DNA of 64,000 nt from Siphonodentalium dalli (Eukaryota > Mollusca > Scaphopoda > Gadilida > Siphonodentaliidae), in assembly GCA_032622095.1 (NCBI GenBank), contig CP136061.1, forward strand, positions 130,956,754-131,020,753, read 5' to 3'. The position numbers and the translations under genes were made by a program. The notes beneath the pieces were generated by a model, which was not told the DNA's origin, did not search any database, and was given only the letters and a program-made list of their open reading frames with translations. Below, piece by piece: positions 36,201-51,200 of the stretch (position 1 is the first letter of the stretch; each line of letters begins with the position of its first letter).

Positions 36201-39200
36201 AATGAGCCATCAAAACGACCACGCAGAGTTTAATGTAGACCAGAGATTTAAACTTACAAAGGATCCCCAGTTAACATCAAAGCTCAGCATCAAGTATGTC
36301 AAATCTAGAGCACATGTGTTGGTTGGTGTCGATTTCCGTGTTTGGATTTCGGAGGTAAAAATTAATGTAATCGTTCACTTATGGAATAGAAATGCCGTCC
36401 AATGTTCCAAATAGAGAGAGTTTCCAGATTATAGAGGCAATTTTTAGTGAGAATGCACTTGGGTGAATTCGGAACCAGACGAATTGTTCGGTATGGAGAG
36501 GGATTCGGTTTATAGAGATGCCGGTTTGGAGAGGTTTTACTGTATATGAATGTTATATCCATTTTGGAAACAATTCTCTTTAGTTTACAGTATTTGTGGA
36601 TAGATATTAATGAATAAATAACCAAACTCGACCTGACCTTTTTGAAATCTTTGCAATAAAGTGCTTACATTTTAGGTTTATAATAGGAATACTAAACTCT
36701 TTCCAGTTGTAGGTTATTTTTTTACTCTTATTCTCCAGAATGGCACTTCACACAAGAATGACCTGAATTGAAAAGGATTGACAATGTTCTTGACATGAAC
36801 TCTAACAGAGAAGTTCTTCACTTTATACAGTATACTCTGCATAAATCACTAGATTGTTCAATATCAACCTGAGCATCAGTATACTAGAAGCTAATCTTCA
36901 GGTGTGCAATAAACAGAGTATGTGAAGTGATTCATATTATCGCACTTGTTAGATGTGCTGAGAGATGCAACTTGACCTTTGGTTCTTGTTGTACCACTGC
37001 AACGCAACTAACTCATGCAATATTGTTAACCAGTTCATACATTTGTCTTCTAAATATATCTTATTTTACCTTGAGACATTGTTCTGTAGATCTATTCCTT
37101 CATACAGGGATTCCACATTACAGTGAGCATTCGGCTGCTTGGATAATGAATGTTTGGTCATCTCCGCTGCTATTCTGAGTTTCGACAAAGCTCGCTTGTT
37201 GTCACCTAAGTTACATCTGTTTTTCCTAAAGTTCCAGAAAGCTATAAGTTGTTAATTATAATAAAAGGACATAAGTATTTAACAACTTGCTGTTTGTACA
37301 ACTGGAGTACTGCAGATAATACAATTCCAAAAGTGCAATATAATAAATTAAAGTATAGCCGGTAAATATCTCATATGACGGAATATCCACGATTATCTCT
37401 AAAGATATGGATTAACACACAGGTATTTGACACCACCCCAAAGACATACATACAAGACAAGGTAACTATCTATTAGATGACCCAAATTCCCACCACGCGT
37501 TGTTATCAAGCTGTGACTAAAATATTTATGTTATGTTATTCAGACTATAATGCCGATTTTGTTCAAGAAGGGCTATGTTTCAGTTTGGCACATCACCTGA
37601 CCCGATCGGTTGATAGTATAAAAAGTTACAGGCATCGGAACAGAAAAATTCTGGCCAAAATTTCTGGTCTGACATTTACTGGGCACACCGACTAAAGGAG
37701 TTTTTTGAGGGGATAGCAATTTTTCTTCGGTGACATTCATCAATACTTACATTTCATGTAAATTTGGATTAATTTCAACCCATAAAAGATGTTTCTTATG
37801 GCTCTTATGGCACTATGCAGTTTAGATCTCAAGAAAGTTTCAAAGCCTAATTTGTCCCACGGTCGCCAAAATGGAAGAAAATTACGTCTCCCACTTTCGT
37901 GAAAGCTATTTAACTGCATATCTCTGACATGGGTGCAATAGGAGATTCTTTTTTGAGTTGAAATGAATTGAAATTTACCAGAAATTGACATAAACCAGCT
38001 ATACTCCCTCGTCTGATCGTAAATGTTTTTCAGCCGGTGTGCCCAGTAAATGTCCAACCAGAAATTTTGGCCAGAATTGTTCTTTTCTGATGCCTGTAAC
38101 TTTCGATAAAATCATCTGATTGAGTCGGGTGATATGGCCTTCGGGAACAAAACATGTGTTTAGTTTGAATACAATTTTTTTTAAATATGTTAGCCACAGC
38201 TTTACAATGCCAGGTGGTAGGAATTTATGCCATCTGATAGATAGTTACCTTGTCTTATATATATGTCTTTAGGGTGGCGGGGTCTATTGTTCCAAATACA
38301 TGTGGATTAGCGGTAAAGACATGTGATGTCTCATTGATAGTATCAATCATAAGACTATCCAGTAACCAATTTCTAAAACATCCATCTGTTCTACTGACAT
38401 CTGATTTCTGATACCATGATCATATTTATAATATATGGAGTATTTTAATTAATATGGGGAAAAACAACTGCATGGTCTTGGTCAACAATGTGTTGTCAGT
38501 TCGTGTTGTGGTGTGTTTTATTGGGATACAAAATGCATGACCCAATTGGCAGTTGACCAATCACGGAACAGGATTCAGTGTGACACACATGGGTTACAGT
38601 ATGTAAATATTCTGATTTGAATAGAATTCTATATTAAAGATGGATTCTCTCTTTAAATAAATTTTTTTAAATAGTTGCGTGGGTATCAATTAATATTGAT
38701 TTTATTTCGAATATTAAATTGAGACCGTTTATGTGTCTATTTTTAGAACAGACCATTCGGATGATACCATATTGCAATATAGAGCACCGAAAGTAAAATG
38801 TCCCAGATTGATTGTTTGTATTATATTGTTCCACAAATATAAGCGGTAATGAGTATAATTAACGTTTATTTGTGACAATATTGTACAATAAAATTTCTGG
38901 TCTCTGTTAACAGTAACCACTATTGTTCGTTGGCTGAACAAACACACCTTTTTAGACCATAAAATATTCGAAATAAAATTAATATTAATCGATAGAAGCA
39001 TTTCCGGACAGGAGTCTTCAATTCAAATCTAATATTTTATACCCCGGTAACAATATAACACATGTTTACATCCACCATAATCCACCTTTAACAGAATGCT
39101 ACTGGTAAGTCACTCATAGCCATATTGTCAAAGAAAGCTTGATGTATTTCTTACCTCTGAAAGTCTTCTGCTAAATGGGAGACTAATTGGGAGGTGAATT

Positions 39201-42200
39201 TATCTCCACTCAAAGAACTCTCGGTGACTGACGATTCAAGTTTATACACTCCATTCTGTACCTGAATGACGCTGGCATTACATGATGTACCTCCGATTCT
39301 AAACACCAGGATGTTGCTGAAAGAATATCAAGATGATTGATTATTTCAAGGTAAAAGGTATCATTTGAAATATTCATATACTGTAACTTGAAATAATCGC
39401 CATGATGAAGTTACATAATATGAAATTAGTTCAATGGGTATATACATGTTGTATATGGAAATCCCTACAATAACTTGAGGTGGGACTAAGGATACCACAC
39501 ATAGTGCAATTGGGCTACATTAAGGGTAGCCATATTAACATACTTGTTTTTCAAAAAACAAAACATGAAAGTGTCAATGACACTGTAGCTCAACTTCGAA
39601 AGGGAATAATTTCATGTGTTACAGTCAATGGAGTGATCAGGAGTCGGAGAAAAATTGAAATGTCTGAGTCATAATAGATTATCAACATGAAGAGATTTTT
39701 ATAAAATAAAATCCAAGATGGCCACTGATGGCTATGTTTACCAATGAATATCAAAAACATTTGATAGATCCCATCTAGTAGATCAATATCAAGATCAATA
39801 TGAAGTTTGATCTAACATGCCAGCAGGCGTGTTTTATGGCCGAATGACCCCAAAATGACTCGTTCCCATCTACATGACAAATTTCATGATGATCAGATGA
39901 ACAGCCTGTAGCCTGTGCTAATGGACTGAATTTTGAAATCCAAGATGGCCACTGGTGGCCATGTTAATTTGGCGAATGACATCAAAATGACTCGTCTCCA
40001 AAGGTATGACTTGAAGCCTGTGCCAAAGGATTTAGTGAAGGCTCACTTGAAATTTATTTTGTGCTGATATGTAGAAAAATAGAGCTGAAACAGTATGTTC
40101 TGACATGAATAGAAAACAAAAACAAAATGCATCAGAAATCATATCAATTCAATTGAATAAACAGAACCAATAATCTTTTGATCCAATTAACCCTTCCATG
40201 ACTAGAGTTTCCTGAAACTTTGCGAAAATTCTGTGCCAATACATTCTCTTACTAGTATATATGTGTGTCTCCCATTGGGAGAATGCACTGGCACAGGATT
40301 TTTAATGCACCAGCGCAGCTCCTGTCATGAAAGGGTTAAGAGCAAACTGTATGGTTACAGACTGATGATTTTTATAGAAATAGATACTTCTGCTTCCCTA
40401 TCATATTAATTAAATCTATGTACATTATATTTGAGAGAAATGTGCAAATAGGATATGTCTGGTGATTATACTGCCCAAATGCAAACTTATAGCACCAGGC
40501 CCTTGGTCACCATTTTAATTGAGCACTCACTTTGCCTAGTCTTCATACATTACACATGTCATATGAAGCCTGCAGGAACAATGGTAGTGAATGCTCATTT
40601 GAAATTTATGTTATGACAATGTGTTGAAAAATAGAGCTAAAACGGTATGTTCTGACATGACAAGAAAACAAAAACAGAACTGCACCAGAAACCATTGAAT
40701 TAAATGAATAAACAGAACCAACAATTTTGTTTTATCCAATCAACCCTTCCATGACAACAGTTTCCTGAAATTTTGGGAAACTTGTGCCAATACTTTCTCT
40801 TACTAGTATATATGTGTGTCTCCCATTGGGAGCCTCGCATATATAAGTGAATAAATTGGCCTAACAATATTTACCTTGACCTTGCAAGCCAGTGCATTCT
40901 CTTACATATACGAGGTTCCCTATGGGAGACTCGGATATATAAGAGAATGCAATGGCACATGATGTTTAATGCTGCACCAGCGCAGCTCCCGTCATGAAAG
41001 AGTTTAGAGCAAACTGTATGGTTACGGACTGATGATTTTTGTAGAAATAAATACTTCTGCTTCCCTATCATATTAATTAAATCTATGTACGTTATATTTG
41101 AAAGAAATGTGCAAATAGGATATGTCTGGTGATTATACTGCCCAAATGCAAACTTATAGCACCAGGCCCTTGGTCACCATTTTAATTTAGCACTCACTTT
41201 GCCTAGTCTTCATACATTACACATGTCATATGAAGCCTGCAGGAACAATGGTAGTGAATGCTCATTTGAAATTTATGTTATGACAATGTGTTGAAAAATA
41301 GAGCTAAAACGGTATGTTCTGACATGAATAGAAAACAAAAACAGAACTGCACCAGAAACCATATGAATTAAATGAATAAACAGAACCAATAATATTTTTC
41401 TATACAATTAACCCTTCCATGACTAGAGTTTCCTGAAATTTTGGGAAAACTTGTGCCAATACTTTCTCTTACTAGTATACATGTGTGTCTCCCATTGGGA
41501 GCCTCGCATATATAAGTGAATAAATTGGCCTAACAATATTTAACTTGACCTTGTAAGCCAGTGCATTCTCTTACATATACGAGGCTCCCAATGGGAGACT
41601 CGGATATATAAGAGAATGCAATGGCACATGATGTTTAATGCTGCACCAGCGCAGCTCCCGTCATGAAAGAGATTAGAGCAAACTGTATGGTTACGGACTG
41701 ATGATTTTTGTAGAAATTAATTCCTCAGCTTCCCTATCATATTAATTCAATCTATGTACGTTATATTTGAGATAAATGAGCAAATAGGATATGTCTGGTG
41801 ATTATACTGCCCAAATGCAAACTTATAGCACTAGGCCCTTGGTCACCATTTTAATTTAGCATTCACTCTGACTAGTCTTCATACATTACACAGGTCATAT
41901 GAAGCCTGCAGGAACAATGGTAGTGAATGCTCATTTGAAATTTATGTTATGACAATGTGTTGAAAAATAGAGCTAAAACGGTATGTTCTGACATGATTAG
42001 AAAACAAAAACAGAACTGCACCATAAACCATATGAATTAAATGAATAAACAGAACCAACAATTTTTTTTTATCCAATTAACCCTTCCATGACTAGAGCTT
42101 CCTGAAACTTTGGGAAAACTTGTGCCAATACTTTCTCTTACTAGTATATATGTGTGTCTCCCATTGGGAGCCTCGCATATATAAGTGAATAAATTGGCCT

Positions 42201-45200
42201 AACAATATTTACCTTGACCTTGTAAGCCAGTGCATTCTCTTACATATACGAGGCTCCCTATGGGAGACTTGGATATATAAGAGAATGCACTGGCACAGGA
42301 TGTTTAATGCTGCACAAGCACAGCTCCCGTCATGAAAGGGTTAAGAGCAAACTGTACGGTTACGGACTGATGATTTTTGTAGAAATTAATTCCTCAGCTT
42401 CCCTATCATATTAATTCAATCTATGTACGTTATATTTGAGATAAATGAGCAAATAGGATATGTCTGGTGATTATACTGCCCAAATGCAAACTTATAGCAC
42501 CAGGCCCTTGGTCACCATTTTAATTTAGCACTCACTTTGACTAGGCTTCATACATTACACAGGTCATATGAAGCCTACAGGAACAATGGTAGTGAATGCT
42601 CATTTGAAATTTATGTTATGACAATGTGTTGAAAAATAGAGCTAAAACGGTATGTTCTGACATGATTAGAAAACAAAAACAGAACTGCACCATAAACCAT
42701 ATGAATTAAATGAATAAACAGAACCAACAATTTTTTTTTATCCAATTAACCCTTCCATGACTAGAGCTTCCTGAAACTTTGGGAAAACTTGTGCCAATAC
42801 TTTCTCTTACTAGTATATATGTGTGTCTCCCATTGGGAGCCTCGCATATATAAGTGAATAAATTGGCCTAACAATATTTACCTTGACCTTGTAAGCCAGT
42901 GCATTCTCTTACATATACGAGGCTCCCTATGGGAGACTCGGATATATAAGAGAATGCAATGGCACATGATGTTTAATGCTGCACCAGCGCAGCTCCCGTC
43001 ATGAAAGAGATTAGAGCAAACTGTATGGTTACGGACTGATGATTTTTGTAGAAATTAATTCCTCAGCTTCCCTATCATATTAATTCAATCTATGTACGTT
43101 ATATTTGAGATAAATGAGCAAATAGGATATGTCTGGTGATTATACTGCCCAAATGCAAACTTATAGCACTAGGCCCTTGGTCACCATTTTAATTTAGCAT
43201 TCACTCTGACTAGTCTTCATACATTACACAGGTCATATGAAGCCTGCAGGAACAATGGTAGTGAATGCTCATTTGAAACTTATGTTATGACAATGAGTTG
43301 AAAAATAAAGCTAAAACGGTATATTCTGACATGAATAGAAAACAAAAACAGAACTGCACCAGAAACCATATGAATTACCGGTAAATGAATAAACAGAACA
43401 AATATTTTTTTTTATACAATTAACCCTTCCATGACCAGCCATGACTAGAGTTTCCTGAAATTTTGGGAAAACTTGTGCCAATACTTTCTCTTACTAGTAT
43501 ATATGTGTCTCCCATTGGGAGCCTCGCATATATAAGTGAATAAATTGGCCTAACAATATTTACCTTGACCTTGTAAGCCAGTGCATTCTCTTACATATAC
43601 GAGGCTCCCTATAGGAGACTCGGATATATAAGAGAATGCAATGGCACATGATGTTTAATGCTGCACCAGCGCAGCTCCCGTCATGAAAGAGTTTAGAGCA
43701 AACTTTATGGTTACAGACTGCTGATTTTTGTAGAAATAAATACTTCTGCTTCCCTATCATATTACTTCAATCTATGTACGTTATATTTGAGATAAATGAG
43801 CAAATAGGATATGTCTGGTGATTATACTGCCCAAATGCAAACTTATAGCACTAGGCCCTTGGTCACCATTTTAATTTAGCATTCACTCTGACTAGGCTTC
43901 CCACATTACACAGGTCATATGAAGCCTGCAGGAACAATGGTAGTGAATGCTCATTTGAAATTTATGTTATGACAATGTGTTGAAAAATAGAGCTAAAACG
44001 GTATGTTCTGACATGATTAGAAAACAAAAACAGAACTGCACCATAAACCATATGAATTAAATGAATAAACAGAACCAACAATTTTTTTTTATCCAATTAA
44101 CCCTTCCATGACTAGAGCTTCCTGAAACTTTGGGAAAACTTGTGCCAATACTTTCTCTTACTAGTATATATGTGTGTCTCCCATTGGGAGCCTCGCATAT
44201 ATAAGTGAATAAATTGGCCTAACAATATTTACCTTGACCTTGTAAGCCAGTGCATTCTCTTACATATACGAGGCTCCCTATGGGAGACTTGGATATATAA
44301 GAGAATGCACTGGCACAGGATGTTTAATGCTGCACAAGCACAGCTCCCGTCATGAAAGGGTTAAGAGCAAACTGTACGGTTATGGACTGATGATTTTTGT
44401 AGAAATTAATTCCTCAGCTTCCCTATCATATTAATTCAATCTATGTACGTTATATTTGAGATAAATGAGCAAATAGGATATGTCTGGTGATTATACTGCC
44501 CAAATGCAAACTTATAGCACCAGGCCCTTGGTCACCATTTTAATTTAGCACTCACTTTGACTAGGCTTCATACATTACACAGGTCATATGAAGCCTACAG
44601 GAACAATGGTAGTGAATGCTCATTTGAAATTTATGTTATGACAATGTGTTGAAAAATAGAGCTAAAACGGTATGTTCTGACATGATTAGAAAACAAAAAC
44701 AGAACTGCACCATAAACCATATCAATTCAATGAATAAGCAGAATAAACTTTTTTTTTATCCAATTAACCCTCCCATGACTAGAGCTTCCTGAAACTTTGC
44801 GAAAATCCTGTGCCAATACATTCTCTTATTAGTATATACATGTATGTGTGTCTCCCATAGTGAGCCTCACATATATAGAGAATACATTGGCCCAACAATA
44901 TTTACCTTGAACTTATAAGCCAGTGCATTCTCTTATATATGCGGGGCTCCCTATGGGAGACTCAAATATATAAGAGAATGCACTGGCACATGATGTTTAA
45001 TGTTGCACCAGCGCAGCTCTCGTTATGAAAGAGTTAAGAGCAAACTGTATGGTTACAGACTGATGATTTTTGTAGAAATAAATACTTCTGCTTCCCTATC
45101 ATATTAATTAAATCAATGTACGTTATATTTGAGAGAAATGTGCAAATAGGATATGTCTGGTGATTATACTGCCCAAATGCAAACTTATAGCACTAGGCCC

Positions 45201-48200
45201 TTGGTCACCATTTTAATTTAGCACTCACTTTGACTAGGCTTTCCCTATTACACAGGTCATATGAAGCTTGCAGGAACAATGGCAGTGAATGCTCATTTGA
45301 AATTTATTTTATGCCGATGTGTAGAAAAATATATCTAAAACGGTATGTTCTGACATGAATAGAAAACAAATCCAGAACTGCACCAGAAATCATACCAATT
45401 CAATTGAAAAAGCAGAACCAACAAAAAATGTATCCAATCAACAGAAAACTGTAAGGTTACAGACTGAAGATTGTTGTAGATATAAATACCTCAGCTTTCA
45501 TACCATATTGATTAAATAACTTTATTACACTCCTGGGCGAGATTTCCATTGAAAACGCCATTAATTAAAAATGGTAATGTCACTAGTGAATTATGTCATT
45601 TCTTATGATGTCATTGATGTTATGTTGCTTACTGATCTGGAATGAATTTTCGATGGTTGATCTTTCTCCACAACGGGACTTTCATGCTAGGAGAACCAAA
45701 TTGATGCAGAAGTGTAATAAATAGAGTAATCAATTAGTTCCGAGAATTACGCTAAATAATTTACTTGAGGTGCGAGACGTTTAGGTAAGAAACTTGTGCG
45801 CGTTATGTTTCTTACTGACGACTCTCACCTCTCGTGAATTATTTAACATAATTCTCGGAACCAATGGATTACTCTCTATGTAATTAATGAGTAGATTGGG
45901 TATGTATCCAGCATCACATGTTATTTGAGAGAAATGAGTAAATACGTTATGTCTGGAGATTATACTGCCAAAATGCAAACTTATAACAATAGGCTCTTGT
46001 TCATCATTTTAACTCTTTCTATACTAAAGCATCATTGACGAGTAGTTATCCCATAGGAAATGTCCAGATAATAAGTTCAACAAATGACCACATCAATATT
46101 TAGTGCTCCTCCTGTACTTTTATTTATCTGTCATCTGCTTTTATCACAATAATATCCATCCAAACGATTTATAGACCATACCGATGTACATTTTTTAACT
46201 GACTGGGAGAATCTATTTAGTACAGAAATGGTCAATTTAGTAATCACACCTCCTCAGCTTCCCACACCACACATGTTGGAACAAAACAGTGAATGCACAC
46301 ATGAAAACTATTTCTTCCTAATGTGTTGAGAAGAGAAATAAAGCTAAAATAGTATTGGAATATTGCGGATGACCCAACAATCAGACATAGTAAGTTCTGA
46401 CATCATCGTGAATAGAAAATAACACTGAACCAGAAATTATATAAATTAATTGGGACAAGCAGAACCAACGCACAAAAATTATCCAATAAAGATTGAACAG
46501 TATGGCCACAGTGTTGCAGAAATATATACCTCCAAATTCCCATCATATTCATTAAATATCTGGAATTAATAAGTAAATAGGAAATGTTTGGTGATTATAC
46601 TGCCCGTATGCTGACTTATAGCACCAGGCCCTTGTTCACCATTTTATTGTGGCATGTAGATGATATGAGAGTTCACTATGAGACTGAACTTCAGCAGGAA
46701 CATTAATTCATACATGCTGCCACCCATAACTGGTGTAAACATATTTATTTCTCTAAATCATGCACATTAATTAACAGAGTTGTATAATATACATAAAGAC
46801 AATTATTTTAGAGAATGGGATTTGGCAGAAAGTGTGATGCTTATATTAGCCATTTCCCCATCTTTGTCATACACATGTGGTGGTGTCTTTATTGCTTTTT
46901 CATAATGTTCTTTTCCCAGTTAGATCTTGTTTTTGTTTAAATTTTACTATCTTATTATTATCATTGTCAGCCGTCAGGGGCATAGACTGTCCAACAGTAA
47001 CCCGTAATAATGGGTCACTGTTGGGCAGTCCATGCATCAGTTGAACTGAATTGTTACTACCTGTTTGTTTGTTTGTGACCTGACCATTGACCCCACTCGG
47101 TCAGTTTACAATAAGCATAGCATAATTAACGTTTCACGATCGATACGACAAGAGTGATGCATTGTATGTATATACTTATTACGAGCAACTCTAGGTTATC
47201 ATGCCCGAAGACAGAATAGGAAATAAGAGATATTTTCTAGTTTTCTGAGTTGTGCTGTATATTTAGTCACTTCTATGTGATAATGGGCCTTTGTACACTT
47301 TGTACACTGTTAATATGAATTCATATAAGAGGAAATTAGGACATGGAATACTATACAAAAGGAACGAACATTAAATATGGGTGCCAAAATAAACATTTAG
47401 ATGAATCATATGTTGAGATATGAAGTTTAAATCAGTATATGGATATAAACAGAATCAATATACAAAAGAGATGATATGCATTCAAATGGAATTCCAGAAG
47501 AGACAGGAAACTTTCATTAGTGGACATCTTGTATTAGAAGAACTCCATGGTCACAAGAAAACTGTTGATTCAACAATAGAAGAAATAGCTCAGACCCCAT
47601 AATTCAAAATAATGCTTCAACATTGTTTACTTGAACAGCCTTGACAGGTTACATCCATTTCCGGTATAGAGGGCCACTCTCTGTAATCGTAAATGACAGA
47701 AACTTTTGAGTAAGCAGACTTCATGCCAATCAGGTCTTATTCCTATTCATGTGTTGACAATCTCATCATGACACCTGCAACGTGCATCATGTGACATCAT
47801 CAACAGTATTACATTTATACTAATTAAGCGTCAGATGCAGAAATCACAGATGACGTGCTGATCGCAATGCTAACGACACAGTCTGCAAAGGCCTTAACTC
47901 AAGAGATAAATGACGAAATTGTATGTTTGGTGATTATACCGGTACTGCCCGTAAGCCGACTTATAGCATCAGGCCCATGTTCACCATTTTATTGTGGCAT
48001 GTGGATGATTTGAGAGTTAAGCTATGAGACTTCAGCTGGAACATTAATTCATACATGCTATCACCCATAACTGTTAATATGAGTTGATAAAAGAGGATTC
48101 TAGGACATGGAATACCACACAAAGGAACAAACATTAAATTTGGAGCCAAAATAAATATTTAGATGAATCATATGTTGAGATATGAAGTTTAAATCAGTAT

Positions 48201-51200
48201 ATTCTGATACAAACAGTATCCAATAGAGATGGTATGCACTCAAATGGAATTCCAGAACCAACAGGACACTTTCATTAGTGAATATCTTGTGTAAGGAGAA
48301 TTCCATGGTCACAAGCAGGCTGTTGATTCAACAATAGAAGAAATAGCTCAGACCCCATAACACAAATTAATGCAGAATGATCTTTTTTTTCAATCAATGT
48401 CATAATATTCCAAACATTATTTGAAAGAAAGTCAGGTAGAATGATTTAGAGGAAATCAATGAATTGCAGAAGAGAATACATTTTTTAAATTCTTGGTCAT
48501 GCAAAGCTCTGATAAGCCAATATATCTCTCATTATTAAAGAAATAAAAAGTCAGCCGACCACAGTGTCCCCCGACAACGTGGCAAGTCGATGCCGCTTTG
48601 TTAAAGAAATTAGAAAAAATGTTGAAATGTTCTAAGTCGAAAGGGTTAATATTTCCATAAAAAAAAAAAAATCTGTCATCTATATATATTTACACACTAA
48701 GTGTTGTCATCACTAAATCCAGCATTCGGATTGGTCGGCGCCCACGTGGCTAGTTGCAGTTATTTCTCGGTGAATGCGCAAAGCCTAATAACACCAAGCT
48801 AATAACACCATCGATACGTCATTAGGTTTGGAAAGACGAATGCGTAATGCTTTGGGCGCATTTTGACTCGCGCAGGATTGACTTAATACATCATCGGGTT
48901 TCAACATGAAGAGAAATTGTTCCTATTAACTTTTGCCAAGGGTGCTATTGGGTATTTTGGGCTGATCTTGTCACGATACACTTTTCGATTTAAATATATT
49001 TACAAAAGTGGCTTTTTCGCTAAATGTATATAAATATAAGGATTAACTGTCATGTGGACTATTTTTATGGAGATGTAACGGTGAGGTAAGTGGACATAAC
49101 TTGTATGTAAAACAAGTTATGTCCACTTACCTCACCGTTACATCTCCATAAAAACAGTCCACATGACAGTTAATCCTTATACATGTTGCACATCTCCAAT
49201 ATGTGGGTAACAATACTTTGAAGTTTCAAATATCTACGATCAAAACTGTAGGAGGAGTTGATTACACCATAAAGGTACCCTCATACAGAAAATTATAAAA
49301 AGGGTTAATAACTCTGTATAAAAATAGTTTTTCCGTCATCTATATACATGTTGCACATCTTCAATATATGGGCAATAATATTCTGAAGTTTCAAATCTCA
49401 GGGATGAAATCTGTAGGAGGAGATGATTACACGAATGGACGGACGACTGACGGAACGACGGACGGACCCCGTATCTATAGTCCCCCGAAAATTTATTTTT
49501 CGGGGGACAAAAATTCAAGTGAATATGGCACAAATCCAGTGTATCACAAGTAAAGGCATTTGCCAACATTTTAAGTCTGCAAGTACATTTCAAGAGTGCC
49601 TACAGACAAACATATCTATGATTGATCAAGACTTTACTATAGTGGTAATGAAAATGATCCAATGGTCGGGAATGATCACTTTACTATAGTGGTAATGAAA
49701 ATGATCCGATAGTCGGGAATGATCGCTTTACTATAGCGGTAATGAAAATGATCCGATGGTCGGGAAAGATCGCTTTACTATAGTGGTAATGAAAATGATC
49801 CGATGGTAGGGAATGATCGCTTTACTATAGTGGTAATGAAAATGATCCGATGGTCGGGAATGATCACTTTACTATAGTGGTAATGAAAATGATCCGATGG
49901 TCGGGAATGATCGCTTTACTATAGTGGTAATGAAAATGATCCGATGGTCGGGAATGATCGCTTTACTATAGTGGTAATGAAAATGATCCGATGGTCGGGA
50001 ATGATCGCTTTACGATAGTGGTAATGAAAATGATCCGATGGTCAGGAATGATCGCTTTACTATAGTGGTAATGAAAATGATCCGATGGTCGGGAATGATC
50101 GCTTTACTATAGTGGTAATGAAAATGATCCGATGGTCGGGAATGATCGCTTTACTATAGTGGTAATGAAAATGATCCGATGGTCGGGAATGATCGCTTTA
50201 CTATAGTGGTAATGAAAATGATCCGATGGTCGGGAATGATCACTTTACTGTAGTGGTAATGAAAATGATCCGATGGTCGGGAATGATCGCTTTACTATAG
50301 TGGTAATGAAAATGATCCGATGGTCGGGAATGATCACTTTACTATGGTGGTAATGAAAATGATCCGATGGTCGGGAATGATCACTTTACTATAGTGGTAT
50401 TGAACATGATCCGATTGTCGGGAATGATCACTTTACTATTGTGGTAATGAAAATGATCCGATGGTCGGGAATGATCACTTTACTATAGTGGTAATGAAAA
50501 TGATCCGATGGTCGGGAATGATCACTTTACTATAGTGGTAATGAAAATGATCCGATGGTCGGGAATGATCACTTTACTATAGTGGTAATGAAAATGATCC
50601 GATGGTCGGGAATGATCACTTTACTATAGTGGTAATGAAAATGATCCGATGGTCAGGAATGATCACTTTACTATAGTGGTAATGAAAATGATCTGATGGT
50701 CGGGAATGATCACTTTACTATAGTGGTAATGAAAATGATCCGATGGTCGGGAATGATCACTTTACTATAGTGGTAATGATGGTCGGGAATGATCGCTTTA
50801 CTATAGTGGTAATGATGGTCGGGAATGATCGCTTTACTATAGTGGTAATGATGGTCGGGAATGATCGATTTACTATAGTGGTAATGATGGTCGGGAATGA
50901 TCGATTTACTATAGTGGTAATGATGGTCGGGAATGATCGATTTACTATAGTGGTAATGAAAATGACAGTTATATAATAAAAATCAATACAGTAAGACAGA
51001 ACAGCGAGTTTTATTCAAATTTCAAGCATTAATCTATCAGACCTATAATTAAATCTGAAATTTAGAACAAGGCATCTTCAATCTCGTGTTCTTTTTCACC
51101 AAGAAGAATGCCAATGAGGGTGATTCAAAAATATTTTAATCTTAAGATCGAATCGAATCGAATTGGCAGCCGATTCAAGCGAAGCTTCGCAGGACCCTAC

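Noticed and set aside
40871-43760. A duplicated 66-residue protein gene (two near-identical minus frames)
   Set aside because: Both frames are copies of the 668-bp satellite and cover the MITE hairpins.
49625-50975. A CRISPR array
   Set aside because: There are no unique spacers, units are contiguous and variable in length, and the genome is eukaryotic.
50743-50976. A repetitive 77-residue protein
   Set aside because: It is the 36-bp minisatellite read in frame; the 47-bp copies next to it destroy the frame.
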